Assembly (NCBI RefSeq): GCF_964019385.1
Contig: NC_088643.1
Span: forward strand, 4,068,829 to 4,132,828
DNA length: 64,000 nt
Direction: 5' to 3'
From: Sycon ciliatum
Lineage: Eukaryota > Porifera > Calcarea > Leucosolenida > Sycettidae
The notes under the pieces are model-generated. The model made no database searches and was not told the DNA's origin. It saw only the letters and a list, made by a program, of their open reading frames with translations. Below are positions 1 to 9,240 of this stretch, one piece after another (positions within the stretch are counted from its first letter, which is position 1; every line of letters begins with the position of its first letter). The translations under genes were made by a program, and so were the position numbers.

Positions 1-284
1 CATATTCCAGACATACCAGTCTGCCTGATACAAGACTCAAGAGGAAAGTCGTTATATTCTACACTTTTTTTCAGGTCTTCGGGCACCCAAAAAGTGTCAG
101 TAAATTCGATATGTCGCTATTTTCGAGGTCGTTATACCCGATCTATAATGTACAGGAAGGACTTGCTAAACGACTTGGGCAACAGACTCTTGTCGCTAAA
201 CTCGATTTGTCGTTATATCCAATCTCCACTGTACAACGAGAGAGAGGGAGAGAGGGGGGCGGGGTAGAAAGAGCAAGATAATGT
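1..284. other. No gene seen; two degenerate copies of a ~70-bp motif
   Basis: No coding region is supported here. Two diverged copies of a motif containing cgttataccc.gatct and cgttatatccaatct, each followed by tgtac, lie at about 105-235. They are probably part of an old dispersed repeat. A purine-rich GA stretch leads into the LINE fragment that follows. Confidence 0.4.
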
Positions 285-975
285 GTGTGTGTGCGTGCCA
301 TACACCGCGATGGTTTGTCCTCCCATGACGTCCAGGCCCGCATTGGCAAGGCATCCAAAGCCTTTGGTAGTTTGAAGCAAGCCGTGTTCGAGAACACTGA
401 GTCTGCAGTGTCGTCGTCGCGTGTATGTTGCCGTAGTGCTCTCTACCCTCCTGTACGGCGCGGAGACCTGGACAACGAAGACTCCGGACCTATGGCACCT
501 CAACCTCTTCCACCATCAATGTGTCAGATCTATCGTTGGAGTGTCGCGACGGCAGCAACAATGGGAGACCCACGCAACGTCCTCAGCAATTGCTAAGACC
601 CTTGGAGTGCCTGAGGACATTGGTCACATCGTACGGGAACGGCGTTTGCGCTGGCTTGGACACGTGGCACGGATGGAAGATCACCGGTTGCCCAAGTGTG
701 TTCTCTTCGGTGAACTGCCTGCCCCGCGCCCCTCGCATGGTCCACGCAAGAGGTGGAGGGACGTCGTTATGGATGACTTTGCGTCGGTTGAGCCACCGAT
801 ACCAACATGTGGATGGTACGATGCAGCCCAGAACCGTCCGGAGTGGCGTGCCATTGCCCGTCGACCACCCAAGGCACCCTCTGCTGCTGGCTACGGTTGC
901 GCCTGCGGCCGCATGTTCCGTCGAAGCGGCGACCTGAAACGCCATCAGTCATTCTGTCGTGGACTGGAGAAATAA
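285..975 (+). pseudogene. Non-LTR retrotransposon reverse transcriptase, C-terminal fragment
   Basis: The translation from 421 has the hallmarks of the region after the RT domain in LINE ORF2 proteins: LSTLLYGAETW, then RLRWLGHVARMEDHRLPK, GPRKRWRDVV and W..AAQNRPEWR. It ends in a CxC...H...C zinc-finger-like tail (CACGRMFRRSGDLKRHQSFC) and a TAA at 973-975. The upstream part of the same protein (HDVQARIGKASKAFGSLKQ) is in a different frame at about 318-390, so the copy is frameshifted. It is also truncated 5' of about 300. It is a dead copy lying beyond the last visible exon of the minus-strand EGF gene. The clade (RTE-like or another) is not resolved. Confidence 0.8.
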
Positions 976-1023
976 CAATGCGCCATCATTGCTACGCAAT
1001 GGGCAAGGTCAAGGTCAAGGTCA

Positions 1024-1025
<2 letters not shown>

Positions 1026-1075
<50 letters not shown>
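1026..1075. repeat. (GT)n microsatellite
   Basis: About 25 perfect GT units follow three copies of aaggtc. The run separates the RT fragment from the zinc-finger ORF and translates as a VCVC ladder that is not a real protein. Confidence 0.98.
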
Positions 1076-1077
<2 letters not shown>

Positions 1078-1536
1078 AACCGTCATCTTAGTGCGTCTGG
1101 GTACAAGCGGCATAAGTGCAGTGCGGCCCGTCAACTTCCTGTCAGCCAACAGCCTGGTGCAAAGTCGTGTCAACGTTGTGGTAGATGGTTCAAGAGTGCT
1201 GGTGGGCTGAAGGCACATAAGTGCCCTCTCACAGGTTCCTCCCAACAGCCTTCGGACTCTGTCGATCCTGCACCTCGCCTAGTGCTTCAACACCAACATT
1301 GTTGCCCATTCCACTGCCCGTCATGTAACCGGTGCTTTCGATCTGCTGCTGGATTTAAACGGCACAATTGCGCGCGTGGCAAGCGAGGGAGCGTCTTGAG
1401 TTCAAATTCTGCTGTGCGTGCGGCGAGAGATATCGCAGACAGCAGGATCTGCAGCGGCATGAGGCCAGATGTTCTGCCGCGACGCCGTGATGCTACCCCT
1501 TTGTTCCCTCCTCATGAGGGCAGCTTAGCCGTTTAA
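1076..1536 (+). pseudogene. Zinc-finger (CxxC...H...C) 3' ORF of a LINE family
   Basis: After the GT run an open frame encodes repeated knuckles of the form C..CGRWF.SAGGLKAHKC, C..CNRCFRSAAGFKRHNC and SGYKRHKC. This is a nucleic-acid-binding array typical of LINE C-termini or gag-like ORFs. The frame ends with a TAA at 1534-1536. Relatives occur on the minus strand at 22685-23060 and 12782-13012, so this is a mobile repeat rather than a host transcription factor. An RT-stop-(GT)n-fingers order also occurs at 22.4-23.9 kb. Confidence 0.65.
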
Positions 1537-1563
1537 CGGCAGCTGTTTGTCAAGGTCAAGGTG

Positions 1564-1582
1564 TATGTGTGTGTGTGAGTGA

Positions 1583-1630
<48 letters not shown>

Positions 1631-1662
1631 ATACGCATATGTGTGTGTGGGGGGGGGGGGGG
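1564..1662. repeat. (GT)n plus G-homopolymer microsatellite
   Basis: A GT run with a few interruptions ends in about 14 consecutive G. It lies just downstream, in the minus-strand sense, of the EGF exon 1682-1810, so it is intronic to that gene. Confidence 0.95.
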
Positions 1663-1681
1663 AGACGGTATACAAACTTAC

Positions 1682-1810
1682 TCTTCTCACACGCAGCTCC
1701 AAAGGTACCTGGTCGACACTGGCAGACCGAGGTACCGGGAGTACACTCCGCACCATTCTTGCACGAGCAGTGTACGAAACAGCCTGGTCCGGAGTAGCCA
1801 AATGCACATG
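1682..1810 (-). CDS. EGF-like domain exon of a multiple-EGF secreted or surface protein
   Basis: The minus strand reads ...gacag|CATGTGC and ends AAGA|gtaagt, so both splice sites are good. The exon is 129 nt and phase 1 at both ends. The encoded segment (CAFGYSGPGC, then CSCKNGAECTPG, CQCRPGTFGAAC) has the eight-cysteine spacing of laminin/MEGF-type EGF repeats. With the signal-peptide exon 8407-8536 and EGF exon 6079-6171, all ending in phase 1, it forms one spliceable gene running right to left and leaving the window. A member of the MEGF/SREC-like class is likely, but orthology cannot be assigned from two repeats. Confidence 0.8.
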
Positions 1811-1834
1811 CTGTCATACAGGAACACAGAAAAG

Positions 1835-2526
1835 AGGAGAGTATTGAAAAAAGATGAGAACACGATAGAATGCACTCAAGTTCTGTACGGCGCCACTGCT
1901 TGGCATTCCCTGCTTAGTAAATCTGCTGTACAGACACTAGAAATACATCATAAACGTGTGTTGAAAATTATTTTTCGTAAACCCACTCTTTTCCCCTCTA
2001 CTGATCTATATAGTTTGGCCTCCACCAGCCCCATCTCTATCCTGTCGCAGAGACAGTCATGCGTTCTGGTCCATCGTATTAAACTGAACATTGTCCCTGA
2101 ACATATCACCAAGTATAATTGGTTTACTTTCGCACGGGACACTCGCAATGGCATAGTACTTCCCAGAGCTTTGTCAACTATGTTTACCAAATCTCCTATC
2201 TTCTCTGCATACTCGTATTGGCTCAAGCTGCCCATGGAAATGAAGACAATATCCAATATTAGACAGTTCATAGACCATGTTAAATGTCATGCCACGTTGT
2301 AGGCTCGCTCGCCTCTTTTGCTAGCTTATCTCGCCGCTCTCCACCATGGTCAACATAGTGATACATTTCACCCCGCTGATGCATTATTTTCTTCCGATTA
2401 TCATCTTCTTTCCTTCATTCTTTTTTTTTTTCTTCTTCTTCTCTTGCCATGGCTGGCTAACGCCCCCTCCTTTGCATTGGCTTCTGCCATTGGACGGTGA
2501 AATAATAATAATAATAATAATAATAA
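1835..2526 (+). pseudogene. Non-LTR retrotransposon 3' fragment ending in (TAA)n
   Basis: The frame reads VLYGATAWHSLL, LEIHHKRVLKIIFRK and QSCVLVHRIKLN, typical of the region after the RT fingers in CR1/Jockey/I-type ORF2. It stops at 2300-2302. A ~200-bp 3' UTR with a T-rich run follows, and the insertion ends in a (TAA)n tail at 2501-2526, a known 3' end of I/Jockey-like LINEs. A related but inverted copy is at 38300-38860. The copy is strongly 5'-truncated and sits in an intron of the EGF gene. Confidence 0.75.
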
Positions 2527-3130
2527 GTAGGGTGCTCCAATTCTCAAAGAGTGCTCAATACCTGTATTTAACTGCTAAGCATATGTATACGGCACTGAGA
2601 ACTTTCCACACAGTAGAGAGAGGTGTTTGTGTGTGTGTTTGTGTGTGTGGGGGGGGGGGGGGCTGTATTTCCATTGTGCATGTGGTTCCTCAGTGATAGC
2701 AAACAATCAAGAACGCAATGAGTGTAAATGAAGTCAATGGACCGTATGCGTGTTGTCTCCACTGGAGACCGGGGGTTTTGTGTTCGTTCCCAGCAACATA
2801 ATAGTAACCACAATTACAGTGCCACGGCCTGCTGGTTTACTATCTCTGGTACACTCTGAACGGCACATTTCTGCTCCTCTTCTTTGGGTAGACGGGGAGA
2901 GATGTTGATGCTTGCATTGCTTGCGCGCCCACCGGCAATGCTTCGCAAAGCCCTCAGTCGCGTCAACGACTGGGCGCTATGTCGTGTTAAAAAAAACTCA
3001 ACATTCTTGTTGCTTAGTTAGACTGTGTGTTTTTCCCCGCATCCATAGGAATACCGCCACCCTCAAGGATCAATGCATCACACGCAAAGTGACACGAAAA
3101 CTACGCGACAGCTAGCCGTAATAAGTTGAT
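2527..3130. other. Intronic sequence without recognised genes
   Basis: It holds a short GT/G-run microsatellite at 2625-2662 and otherwise unique-looking sequence. No exon with convincing splice sites was found. The Harbinger insertion follows directly. Confidence 0.5.
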
Positions 3131-3503
3131 ACTAGACACCCTTAGCAAACAACGGTAACGGTATTTTCTACGGTACTCGTACCTGGATCCCAAATATAGC
3201 GTTGAAGCTGCAGCGTAAAACCGTTATGGGTGCTGTTTTATCGTTGCGACCAACGATAATGTTTTTTTGCCAAGTATTGCGTAGTGCGTACACACTTCGC
3301 CATATATCGCGTAAATGGCTGTTCCGCGCGAAACTTGGCATGTGGCGCAGACCAGGAATCGTGACAAATATGTATCGAATCAAAAATCCATGCAGCTCAG
3401 TGGACTACCATTGAAATTGCCGACGAGGCCAGCTTCTAGTTTCATTTCTTCCGTGCCTCCTGTCACGTTCCTTGTCGTTCTTGAGCCTTGAGCTTACTCA
3501 GCC

Positions 3504-4197
3504 ATGTCGTCGACAGCCCAGTCATCAGCATCTGCGTCGCGGAGCAGGTTTGTTGCCGAAGACGAGCTAAAGCTACTCCGCGAGGCCCTGGCACAGGACT
3601 CACCTTTCACAAGGGGGTGCAAGGGGTGGGACTCTGTGGCGGCGAACTTGAAGGCCAGCACGGGCAAGTGTTTCACGGCAAGGCTGTGCATAGAAAAACA
3701 CTTGCCCTTGTCAAGGATTTCAGGGTTCGCGACAATCGCCTGAAAGTGAAGTAAGCACCTGAAGTCTTGACCGTTTTCTGTCAACAGTATGTACCTGAAG
3801 TGTTATGTTTCTGTATTACTGTGTTGCATTTGGAACCCTTCGTTCTAATAAGCTGCGTGACCTTTGTTTGTTCATTGTTTTTTATACTTCAGGATTGGCA
3901 CACTGGTTGTAGGTAGAAGCCTGATTGTTGCTCTGTGTTTTACATGTACATGTTTATCACAGGACCGGTATTGAGGAGGCGTACGATGAGCGAGCTCACA
4001 TCCTGCAAGAGCTTCTTGAGCTGCAGGATGTGGAGCTCGCCAGAAAGGAGCAGAGTGCGGAGGAGAAGAAGAAAGATGAAGAGGATGTGTTGCTTGCTAA
4101 AGCCCAGCGTGACGCTGCTATGCAGACCCTGGGCCAAACGCAAGCAGCTGCAGCGCAAGCCAAAAAGAGTAAGTTGTATAATCATTTGTTCATGTAA
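3504..4197 (+). pseudogene. Harbinger Myb/SANT-like DNA-binding protein, two exons
   Basis: Exon 1 (3504-3750) encodes a Myb/SANT-like domain: FVAEDELKLLREAL, GWDSVAANLKA, GKCFTARLC. A run of five A at about 3696 shifts the frame, and the domain continues as LALVKDFRVRDNRLKVK. The donor at 3751 (AA|gtaagc) joins the acceptor at 3962 (cag|GACC), giving KVK-TGIEEAYDERAHILQELLELQ, the standard coiled second half of these proteins. A further donor (AAGA|gtaagt at 4169) suggests a lost third exon, consistent with the internal deletion. Known family role: binding transposon ends and helping nuclear import of the transposase. The frameshift makes this copy non-functional. Confidence 0.8.
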
Positions 4198-4301
4198 ATA
4201 CAGCACAGTCACTGCATCTCAGTTCAATTCCCAAGACGATTTCATAGCTAGCTTTATACTAATCAAATAAGCTCAAACTGAATGAAATAAGTACCAGTAC
4301 A

Positions 4302-4740
4302 TCAATATTTTAATACCAGTCTCCATCTATTTACTAGGACGGTGAGCATTTGACTGAAGATGATACTGATGCCAGCTTCACCTCGGCCAAAGTACTCACG
4401 CAGCTCCAAATGACGCTGGGGATGGGCCATGCGATGAAGCAGAATACAAGCCCTCGAGTCCACTCCATTTGGTCCTATTCGGAGCTGAAAACTCCCTGTC
4501 GATGCGAATGCCAAGAGCTTCGCATAAAACGGGCAAATCGGCTTTCATGAAACGGAAAGATTCATGGAAGTTTAATTCCGGGAGGCTATCGAATGAGGAC
4601 ATTCTCATCCGACGAGCAGCCGCAGCATCGGCCAAATCCTGCTCTATTTCCATATACTTGAGAAGCAGAACGTCCTCGATGTCTTCATCGTCAGGATCTA
4701 ACAAAAACAGCTCCTCCAGATCACGCAAGTCGTAATCCAT
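4302..4740 (-). pseudogene. HARBI1-type Harbinger transposase, N-terminal half only
   Basis: From the Met at 4740 the frame has an acidic start (DLEELFLLDPDDEDIED), then FDSLPELNFHESFRF and NRTKWSGLEG. After that one extra G near 4455 shifts it. In the next frame it continues as ACILLHRMAHPQRHLELREYFGR and a MLTVLVNRW segment. These are the helix-turn-helix regions that precede the DDE domain in Harbinger transposases. The DDE residues are absent, because coding sequence stops at the deletion junction near 4300. No function is expected. Confidence 0.85.
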
Positions 4741-5376
4741 CTGCAGACAGCTTGAAAGACGTGTTGAAAAACACGGGACTTCCAACAAGCTAGGGAGAGG
4801 GAAGACGTGTTGAAAAACACGGGACTTCCAACAAGCTGACAAGAATGGACGTAAACAAAACCTGTTGCTGTCTTTGCACTATTTGCTATGTTCTTGAAAA
4901 CAAGAAAACATGTTTTCACATATTCGCGCTCCACTTCCAGCATGCAGGGCGTTTTACCGTATTGCACTACACCCTACTCGCGTCCCTAGTACTGTACTAC
5001 ACCCATGACAACAGTGTACTAAAATACCGTGCATCTTGCTAAAGGTCTAAATCAAATCACGGTACTTTTTCCTTTACGGTAATACCGTTACAAAATAACG
5101 TTGTTTGCTAAGGGTGTCTACTAGTAACCCAGACTTCCCCGCACGCACACTAGCACACGCATGCGTGTACCTACATACACCCATCTCCACACACATCTCT
5201 ATCCGGCTGTCCACTTTCATTTCTCTCGGCGTATTTTTCTTCTCCTTTTTTCACGTGGACAATCAACCATCACATGTACCAGAGCTCAATAGAGACAGAA
5301 GGGGAAAGGTTAGCACTACATTGCTGCCCTGTACGCGAACTGTTCTATTATTATTATTACGGTAAAACACTTAAGT

Positions 5377-5421
5377 CTGTGGACAGCAACTGTTTCGCTC
5401 TGTTAGAGCTCATCAGCACAG
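5377..5421 (-). ncRNA. Hammerhead ribozyme, variant 2 (isolated copy)
   Basis: On the minus strand: stem I CTGTG/CACAG, core CTGATGA, stem II GCTC/GAGC with loop TAACA, core GAAA, stem III ACAG/CTGT with loop TTG, and cleavage triplet GTC. All invariant hammerhead positions are present. The ~110-bp neighbourhood (5373-5483) is nearly identical to that around 28880-28924, so this is a fragment of the same mobile repeat. It is cut off by the mariner-type MITE at 5489. Confidence 0.9.
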
Positions 5422-5488
5422 CTCAGAGGACCGAAGCGCAGCTCTTCGCAATGAAATACGTTTCCGTAAAGCAAAGCATTTTTTATTA

Positions 5489-5696
5489 CTGTAAAACATG
5501 TAATTTTCGGCGTAACTTTAATTTCGGTGATTTCGGTAGAGAAACCAGGCACCTAAATTAAAATTACACCTAAAAGGCACTAGGGTATGCACTGTATGTG
5601 GAGGGAACGCTGGTCACCTAATTCTAGATTACACCTGAAACCTGGCAGGTCCCTGGCACCGAAATTTTAATGCACCTAAAATTACATGTTTTACAG
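5489..5696. mobile_element. Tc1/mariner-type MITE, 208 bp
   Basis: Inverted ends CTGTAAAACATGTAATTTT lie directly inside a TA dinucleotide on both sides (5487-5488, 5697-5698), the target duplication of Tc1/mariner elements. It has no coding capacity. Internally a cctaaaattacac motif repeats in both orientations. Confidence 0.8.
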
Positions 5697-5699
5697 TAT

Positions 5700-6070
5700 T
5701 AAATTTATCAGTAGTAGCAGTAACCCAAAACAATCCAGCTTGTGGCTGACTTGGCCACTTGAAACCTGACCGGAAACAAGGAGCTGAAAAACTTCATTCC
5801 AACTTCAACTCCAACACCTACGCTTACACACAACTATAAACAAAAGTACTGGAAAGGCGATGAATTTTCGGGACAAGCAAATTTTGCGGTTTCAAGAACT
5901 GCACTGGTTCACGATAAGAAACATTCGTGATTTGATCTCTTTATATATCTTGTACTATCTACAATCACTGCACAGAGCAGCTCGCGGTGAATTATATTCA
6001 CGAATGTGTGATGGTTGCGAAAATAGCGAAATTAAATCTTTGCAGTAAAAACTTGCACAGGTGAAAACTA
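5700..6070. other. Intronic sequence, nothing recognised
   Basis: AT-rich sequence between the MITE and the EGF exon. No exon-like open frame with splice sites and no repeat signature were found. Confidence 0.5.
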
Positions 6071-6078
6071 CTGCTCAC

Positions 6079-6171
6079 CTTCACATTTCGCCCCGGCAAA
6101 GTTGTTCAAGCAGGAACAGTAACCCGAACGAGGATCGCAAACTCCATTATTGAGACATGCGCACGGATTTG
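6079..6171 (-). CDS. EGF-like domain exon (phase 1-1)
   Basis: The minus strand reads ttatttgtgtag|CAAATCC and ends GTGAAG|gtgagc, both good splice sites. The 93-nt exon encodes NPCACLNNGVCDPRSG, then YCSCLNNFAGAKC, a compact six-cysteine EGF repeat. The phase is 1 at both ends, so it joins in frame to the signal exon 8407-8536 upstream and EGF exon 1682-1810 downstream. Phase 1-1 EGF exons are a signature of metazoan shuffled extracellular proteins. Confidence 0.82.
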
Positions 6172-6191
6172 CTACACAAATAACACAAGAC

Positions 6192-6220
6192 AAGGCACAG
6201 ACACAGACACACACACAGAA

Positions 6221-6260
<40 letters not shown>

Positions 6261-6330
6261 GCAAGCACACACACAAGCACACACAAGCACACACATACAC
6301 GCAAGCACACACACACACACATATACACGA
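6192..6330. repeat. (CA)n microsatellite, interrupted
   Basis: CA units with gcaag interruptions lie directly upstream, in the minus-strand sense, of the EGF exon. Long translated H/T or V/C ladders here are artefacts. Confidence 0.97.
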
Positions 6331-6534
6331 ATAATCGTCGAATATACAACCATATAACGACCCGCGCTGCTAAAAGAGAATGAGAAACAATTGTACATGT
6401 ATTACTGAATGAAAGCAGGAATATCTGCTCCCTTATGCCAACATGCACTTCGTCCAAACTCTCTGGAGACACTTCTGCAGCCCAAAGGGTGCCGATAACC
6501 GGCACTCTACTGTACTGAACTGTAGGCCGTCCCC

Positions 6535-7096
6535 ACGTGATAGTGACCAGGTGACACTAGTCACCTGGTCACCGTGCCCACAGGGTACAACTTACAGCCT
6601 GTTTGGGTGCATTCCTGTCACTCGAGTTGAACTCGAGTTGAACCTTGGTGTGAAAATTGTCGCCTGCTGGCGCGGTGACCAGGTGACTGGTGAATGCAGG
6701 AGCACGTAACCGCTTGTTCAACCATGTTCGATTGGGAATAAGGCCCGAACGCTGCATCACAGCCTTTTCGGACCAAAACCAGTCGACTCAGCGTCCAAAA
6801 GACTACAACATACGGGCCAATCGCGATCATCCGTGCTTTTATAAGAGCGAAATGACGCTTTCGGTGACATTTTGCATACAAATCCCCATCTAGTAGGGCG
6901 CAGTCACCCAGTTTCGGTGGAAGTGCGCGAGTTCGATTGGGAATAAAGGAGGAACGGAGTGTCTCAGCTTCCTCGGACCAAGACCATTCGCCTCAGCACC
7001 CCGAAGACTACAACTGGTGAAAATTTGATCTTAGGCTTAACTTCTCCTTTTTAAAAACGTTAGACTTTGTGACTCGTTAGACTTTCCGGTTTTACA
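6535..7096. repeat. Dispersed repeat, second copy at 42.8-43.25 kb
   Basis: Blocks such as gtgaccaggtgactggtg, catgttcgattgggaata and cagcgtccaaaagact recur in the same order and orientation at about 42790-43250 with perhaps 10% divergence. Inside the repeat the gttcgattgggaata block itself occurs twice (about 6727 and 6932). A palindrome of gtgaccaggtgac sits at 6541-6573. The right end (7045-7096) matches the inverted end of the MITE at 45103-45318. Non-coding; the class is unresolved. Confidence 0.7.
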
Positions 7097-7099
7097 GTA

Positions 7100-7968
7100 T
7101 CCTGATTCACCGTCGTCTAGTACAAATAAATAGCAGGGACGGTGGAAGCCGGTCCGGTTGGTCAGACCATGCCCGGATCAACTCTTTGGCCACCGGAACG
7201 GGTGTTAACTGCTGGAGGCCATGTGCAGCCATCATATCATACGCAAAAAAGATAATATGCATGGCTGTGGCGTGGCCGGCCCAGGGAGTCGTACTCAAAC
7301 TAGGGAGGTGACAAGGCACAGAAATCCGTGTCACAGGGGTTGACTCGCACCCGTAACCCCTCGTTGTTATTGAAGTAGATATGATACTTGGCACGTATGG
7401 AGGTAGAAGGATAGGATTCGCGTTTGACCTTTCAGACTTACGGACTGGACTGAACTATTCCAAAAATAATAAAAAATAACCTAGTTTGAGTACAACTCCC
7501 TGGGCCGGACCAATCAAATAGTTCTTCTGCCGGTCCTGAATTATAACAGGATCCTACAAATTTCACACGGAACATATCATACCACTCCGTATCAAACTGT
7601 GCCGCTCCCGACACGGCAGCAGATCAGTTAACGTCATCTTCTGCTGGCCTCCAACTTATTATTATTATTTAAATTTTGAATAGGGCAATCCCCACAGGCC
7701 GAAGGCTTTTTACAGGGTACCCTATGTGATCACGTACAGATTTGCGGAATAGTGAACACAAGGAGCAAGAGCGAATGTCAGCTGGGAGAGAACTCCAGCG
7801 GTCAGAAGCCAGAAAGCTCAAAGCAAATAAGCCATAACGATTGCGTGCTTATGATTTGTATTCACTGTTACAACAAATTAGCCCTTGCTTTCCTTTGTGC
7901 ACATACCCGTATTGTGTACTATTGGGTGTATGTTGAATTCGTGATACCCGCACTTGCATGAAATGTTC
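7100..7968. other. No gene recognised
   Basis: A 96-codon open frame on the minus strand (7107-7394) has no recognisable motif. A direct sequence echo (ggccggcccagggag...gtactcaaactag near 7275 and its inverse near 7485) suggests the remains of an inverted-repeat element. Otherwise unremarkable. Confidence 0.4.
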
Positions 7969-7975
7969 CTATTAC

Positions 7976-8277
7976 CAAGAGTAGATAAACAAGAGTGTGC
8001 AACTCCGGATCTCTCCTGCACAATCTGCAGATACCCCCGCCCATGGCGGAATTTTTTGTTGACGTCACTTTTTTCAGAAGAACGCGGATTTTGCCGCAGA
8101 GCAGTGTGAGAGCACGTGCTGGGCACCGACCTTCTAGTGTAAAGCCGGCCAAGAGCACGAGGGAAAACTTTCCGAAAGACTCGCAGCGCGTGCGTCGTCG
8201 AAAAGATTACGTCAACAAAAAATTCCGCCGTGGGCCTACCCATCCTCGAGTTGCACACTCTTGTTTATCTACTCTTG
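7976..8277. mobile_element. MITE with 30-bp TIR and 7-bp target duplication (copy 1)
   Basis: The ends are perfect inverted repeats starting CAAGAGTAGATAAACAAGAG and extending 30 bp. They are flanked by identical 7-mers CTATTAC (7969-7975, 8278-8284). Subterminal regions stay complementary out to a TTGACGTCA block, so almost the whole element can fold back. No ORF. A relative with the same architecture and another 7-bp duplication is at 9438-9758. Confidence 0.85.
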
Positions 8278-8406
8278 CTATTACTAAACAGGCGAGTGTG
8301 GACATAATCGTGTTTTTTAGGGTTAAATACGTACTCGTAAACTGATCAGAGAGGATACTGAAGGGAATATATTTGAAGAAGTCATGTGAAAACCGTTTCT
8401 GCTCAC

Positions 8407-8536
8407 CTTTCGGACTGACCTGCTGTCCATCACCAGCGCTGTTGGCACTGACGACGTCGACGGCACAAGACAGCAACGACAGAGAACACGCCGACAGTAC
8501 TGCAAGCAGCTGAGCTCGTGCCTTCGCCAAAGCCAT
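8407..8536 (-). CDS. Signal-peptide first exon of the multiple-EGF gene
   Basis: From the ATG at 8536 the frame gives a basic start (MALAKARA), a hydrophobic core rich in L/V/S/C of about 18 residues (LLAVLSACSLSLLSC), and a polar stretch with AVDVVSA as a likely cleavage region. It ends after 43 codons plus one base at AAAG|gtgagc. The phase 1 donor matches both EGF exons at lower coordinates. A slightly longer start at 8575 is in frame, but the 8536 Met gives the better signal peptide. The exon places the protein in the secretory pathway. No promoter element was identified upstream. Confidence 0.72.
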
Positions 8537-8544
8537 GTCCAAAC

Positions 8545-9237
8545 AAGGCACGGTCCCGCGGGGTCCAGAGGTCAAACCGAGTGTATCTCAAAGCTTGTGC
8601 ATATGGGGTAAATATGGCATCCGTACTCCGCCAAACTTGTCAAAATACTCTCCGAAAAGGCTCCCAAAAGACTGCTTGCTGAATGGACCCTACAAACTGT
8701 TCACCAACTACACAGCTCACTACAAGCTTTTCGCTCTACAGTGTCGTTCTACAACTAATTCAAGCTCGCCACCTTGGAATTACACGGCCTGTTGGATTGT
8801 TCCCGTACCATGGTCCATCAGATACTTCATTGCTTGTAAAAATAAGCATGCCTGTCACTCCCAACGGCAACGCGAGCACACACTGGAACGACAAAAGAAC
8901 TGTGCGGCTCTTGGAGCTTCATGCAGTCCAGCAAAGCAAGAAATTACTTTGAAAAAAGTTGGTGGTTGGTATGGCATATCATATGCCTAGGCTATGGGTC
9001 ATGGGTCATGTAGATCTACGCTCGTACAGTACGAGAACTGGATCGCGACGTGTGCATGTGTGCAGCCTCCAGTATAGAGATCAACAATAGAGATCAACTC
9101 GTAGGGTGCAGGGTTCACCAACCCATGTCATGTCCCGAGCTGACCCACGGGCCCCCGCGGGGCATGCAGCCTGCAGGGTCAGAGTTCATAAACAGTTTTT
9201 TATGGACCGATATGCGATGGGCGAAATATTGGCAAAG
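8545..9237. other. Intergenic or 5' flank, nothing recognised
   Basis: Upstream flank of the EGF gene. No supported ORF and no clear TATA or CpG cluster. A duplicated atgggtcatgggtcatg sits near 8995. Confidence 0.4.
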
Positions 9238-9240
9238 TAA

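Larger units (their letters stand above)
3134..5119. mobile_element. PIF/Harbinger DNA transposon, internally deleted
   Basis: The ends are 21-bp perfect terminal inverted repeats beginning AGACACCCTTAGCAAAC (3134-3154, and inverted at 5099-5119). They are flanked by a 3-bp target duplication ACT (3131-3133 and 5120-5122), the duplication length of this superfamily. Inside are the two classical Harbinger genes in convergent orientation: a Myb/SANT protein on plus and a HARBI1-type transposase on minus. Both are incomplete where they meet at about 4200-4300, so the transposase catalytic half is missing. Relics can be mobilised in trans if a full copy exists. It lies in an intron of the minus-strand EGF gene. 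Confidence 0.92.

Noticed and set aside
1030..1536. Host C2H2 transcription factor
   Set aside because: The same finger arrays recur at 12.8 and 22.7 kb next to LINE RT fragments, so it is a repeat-encoded ORF.
6449..6497. Candidate exon on the minus strand (after ctgcag, VSPESLDEVHVGIREQ)
   Set aside because: The phase 1 acceptor fits the EGF gene, but no convincing donor follows, so it was not annotated.
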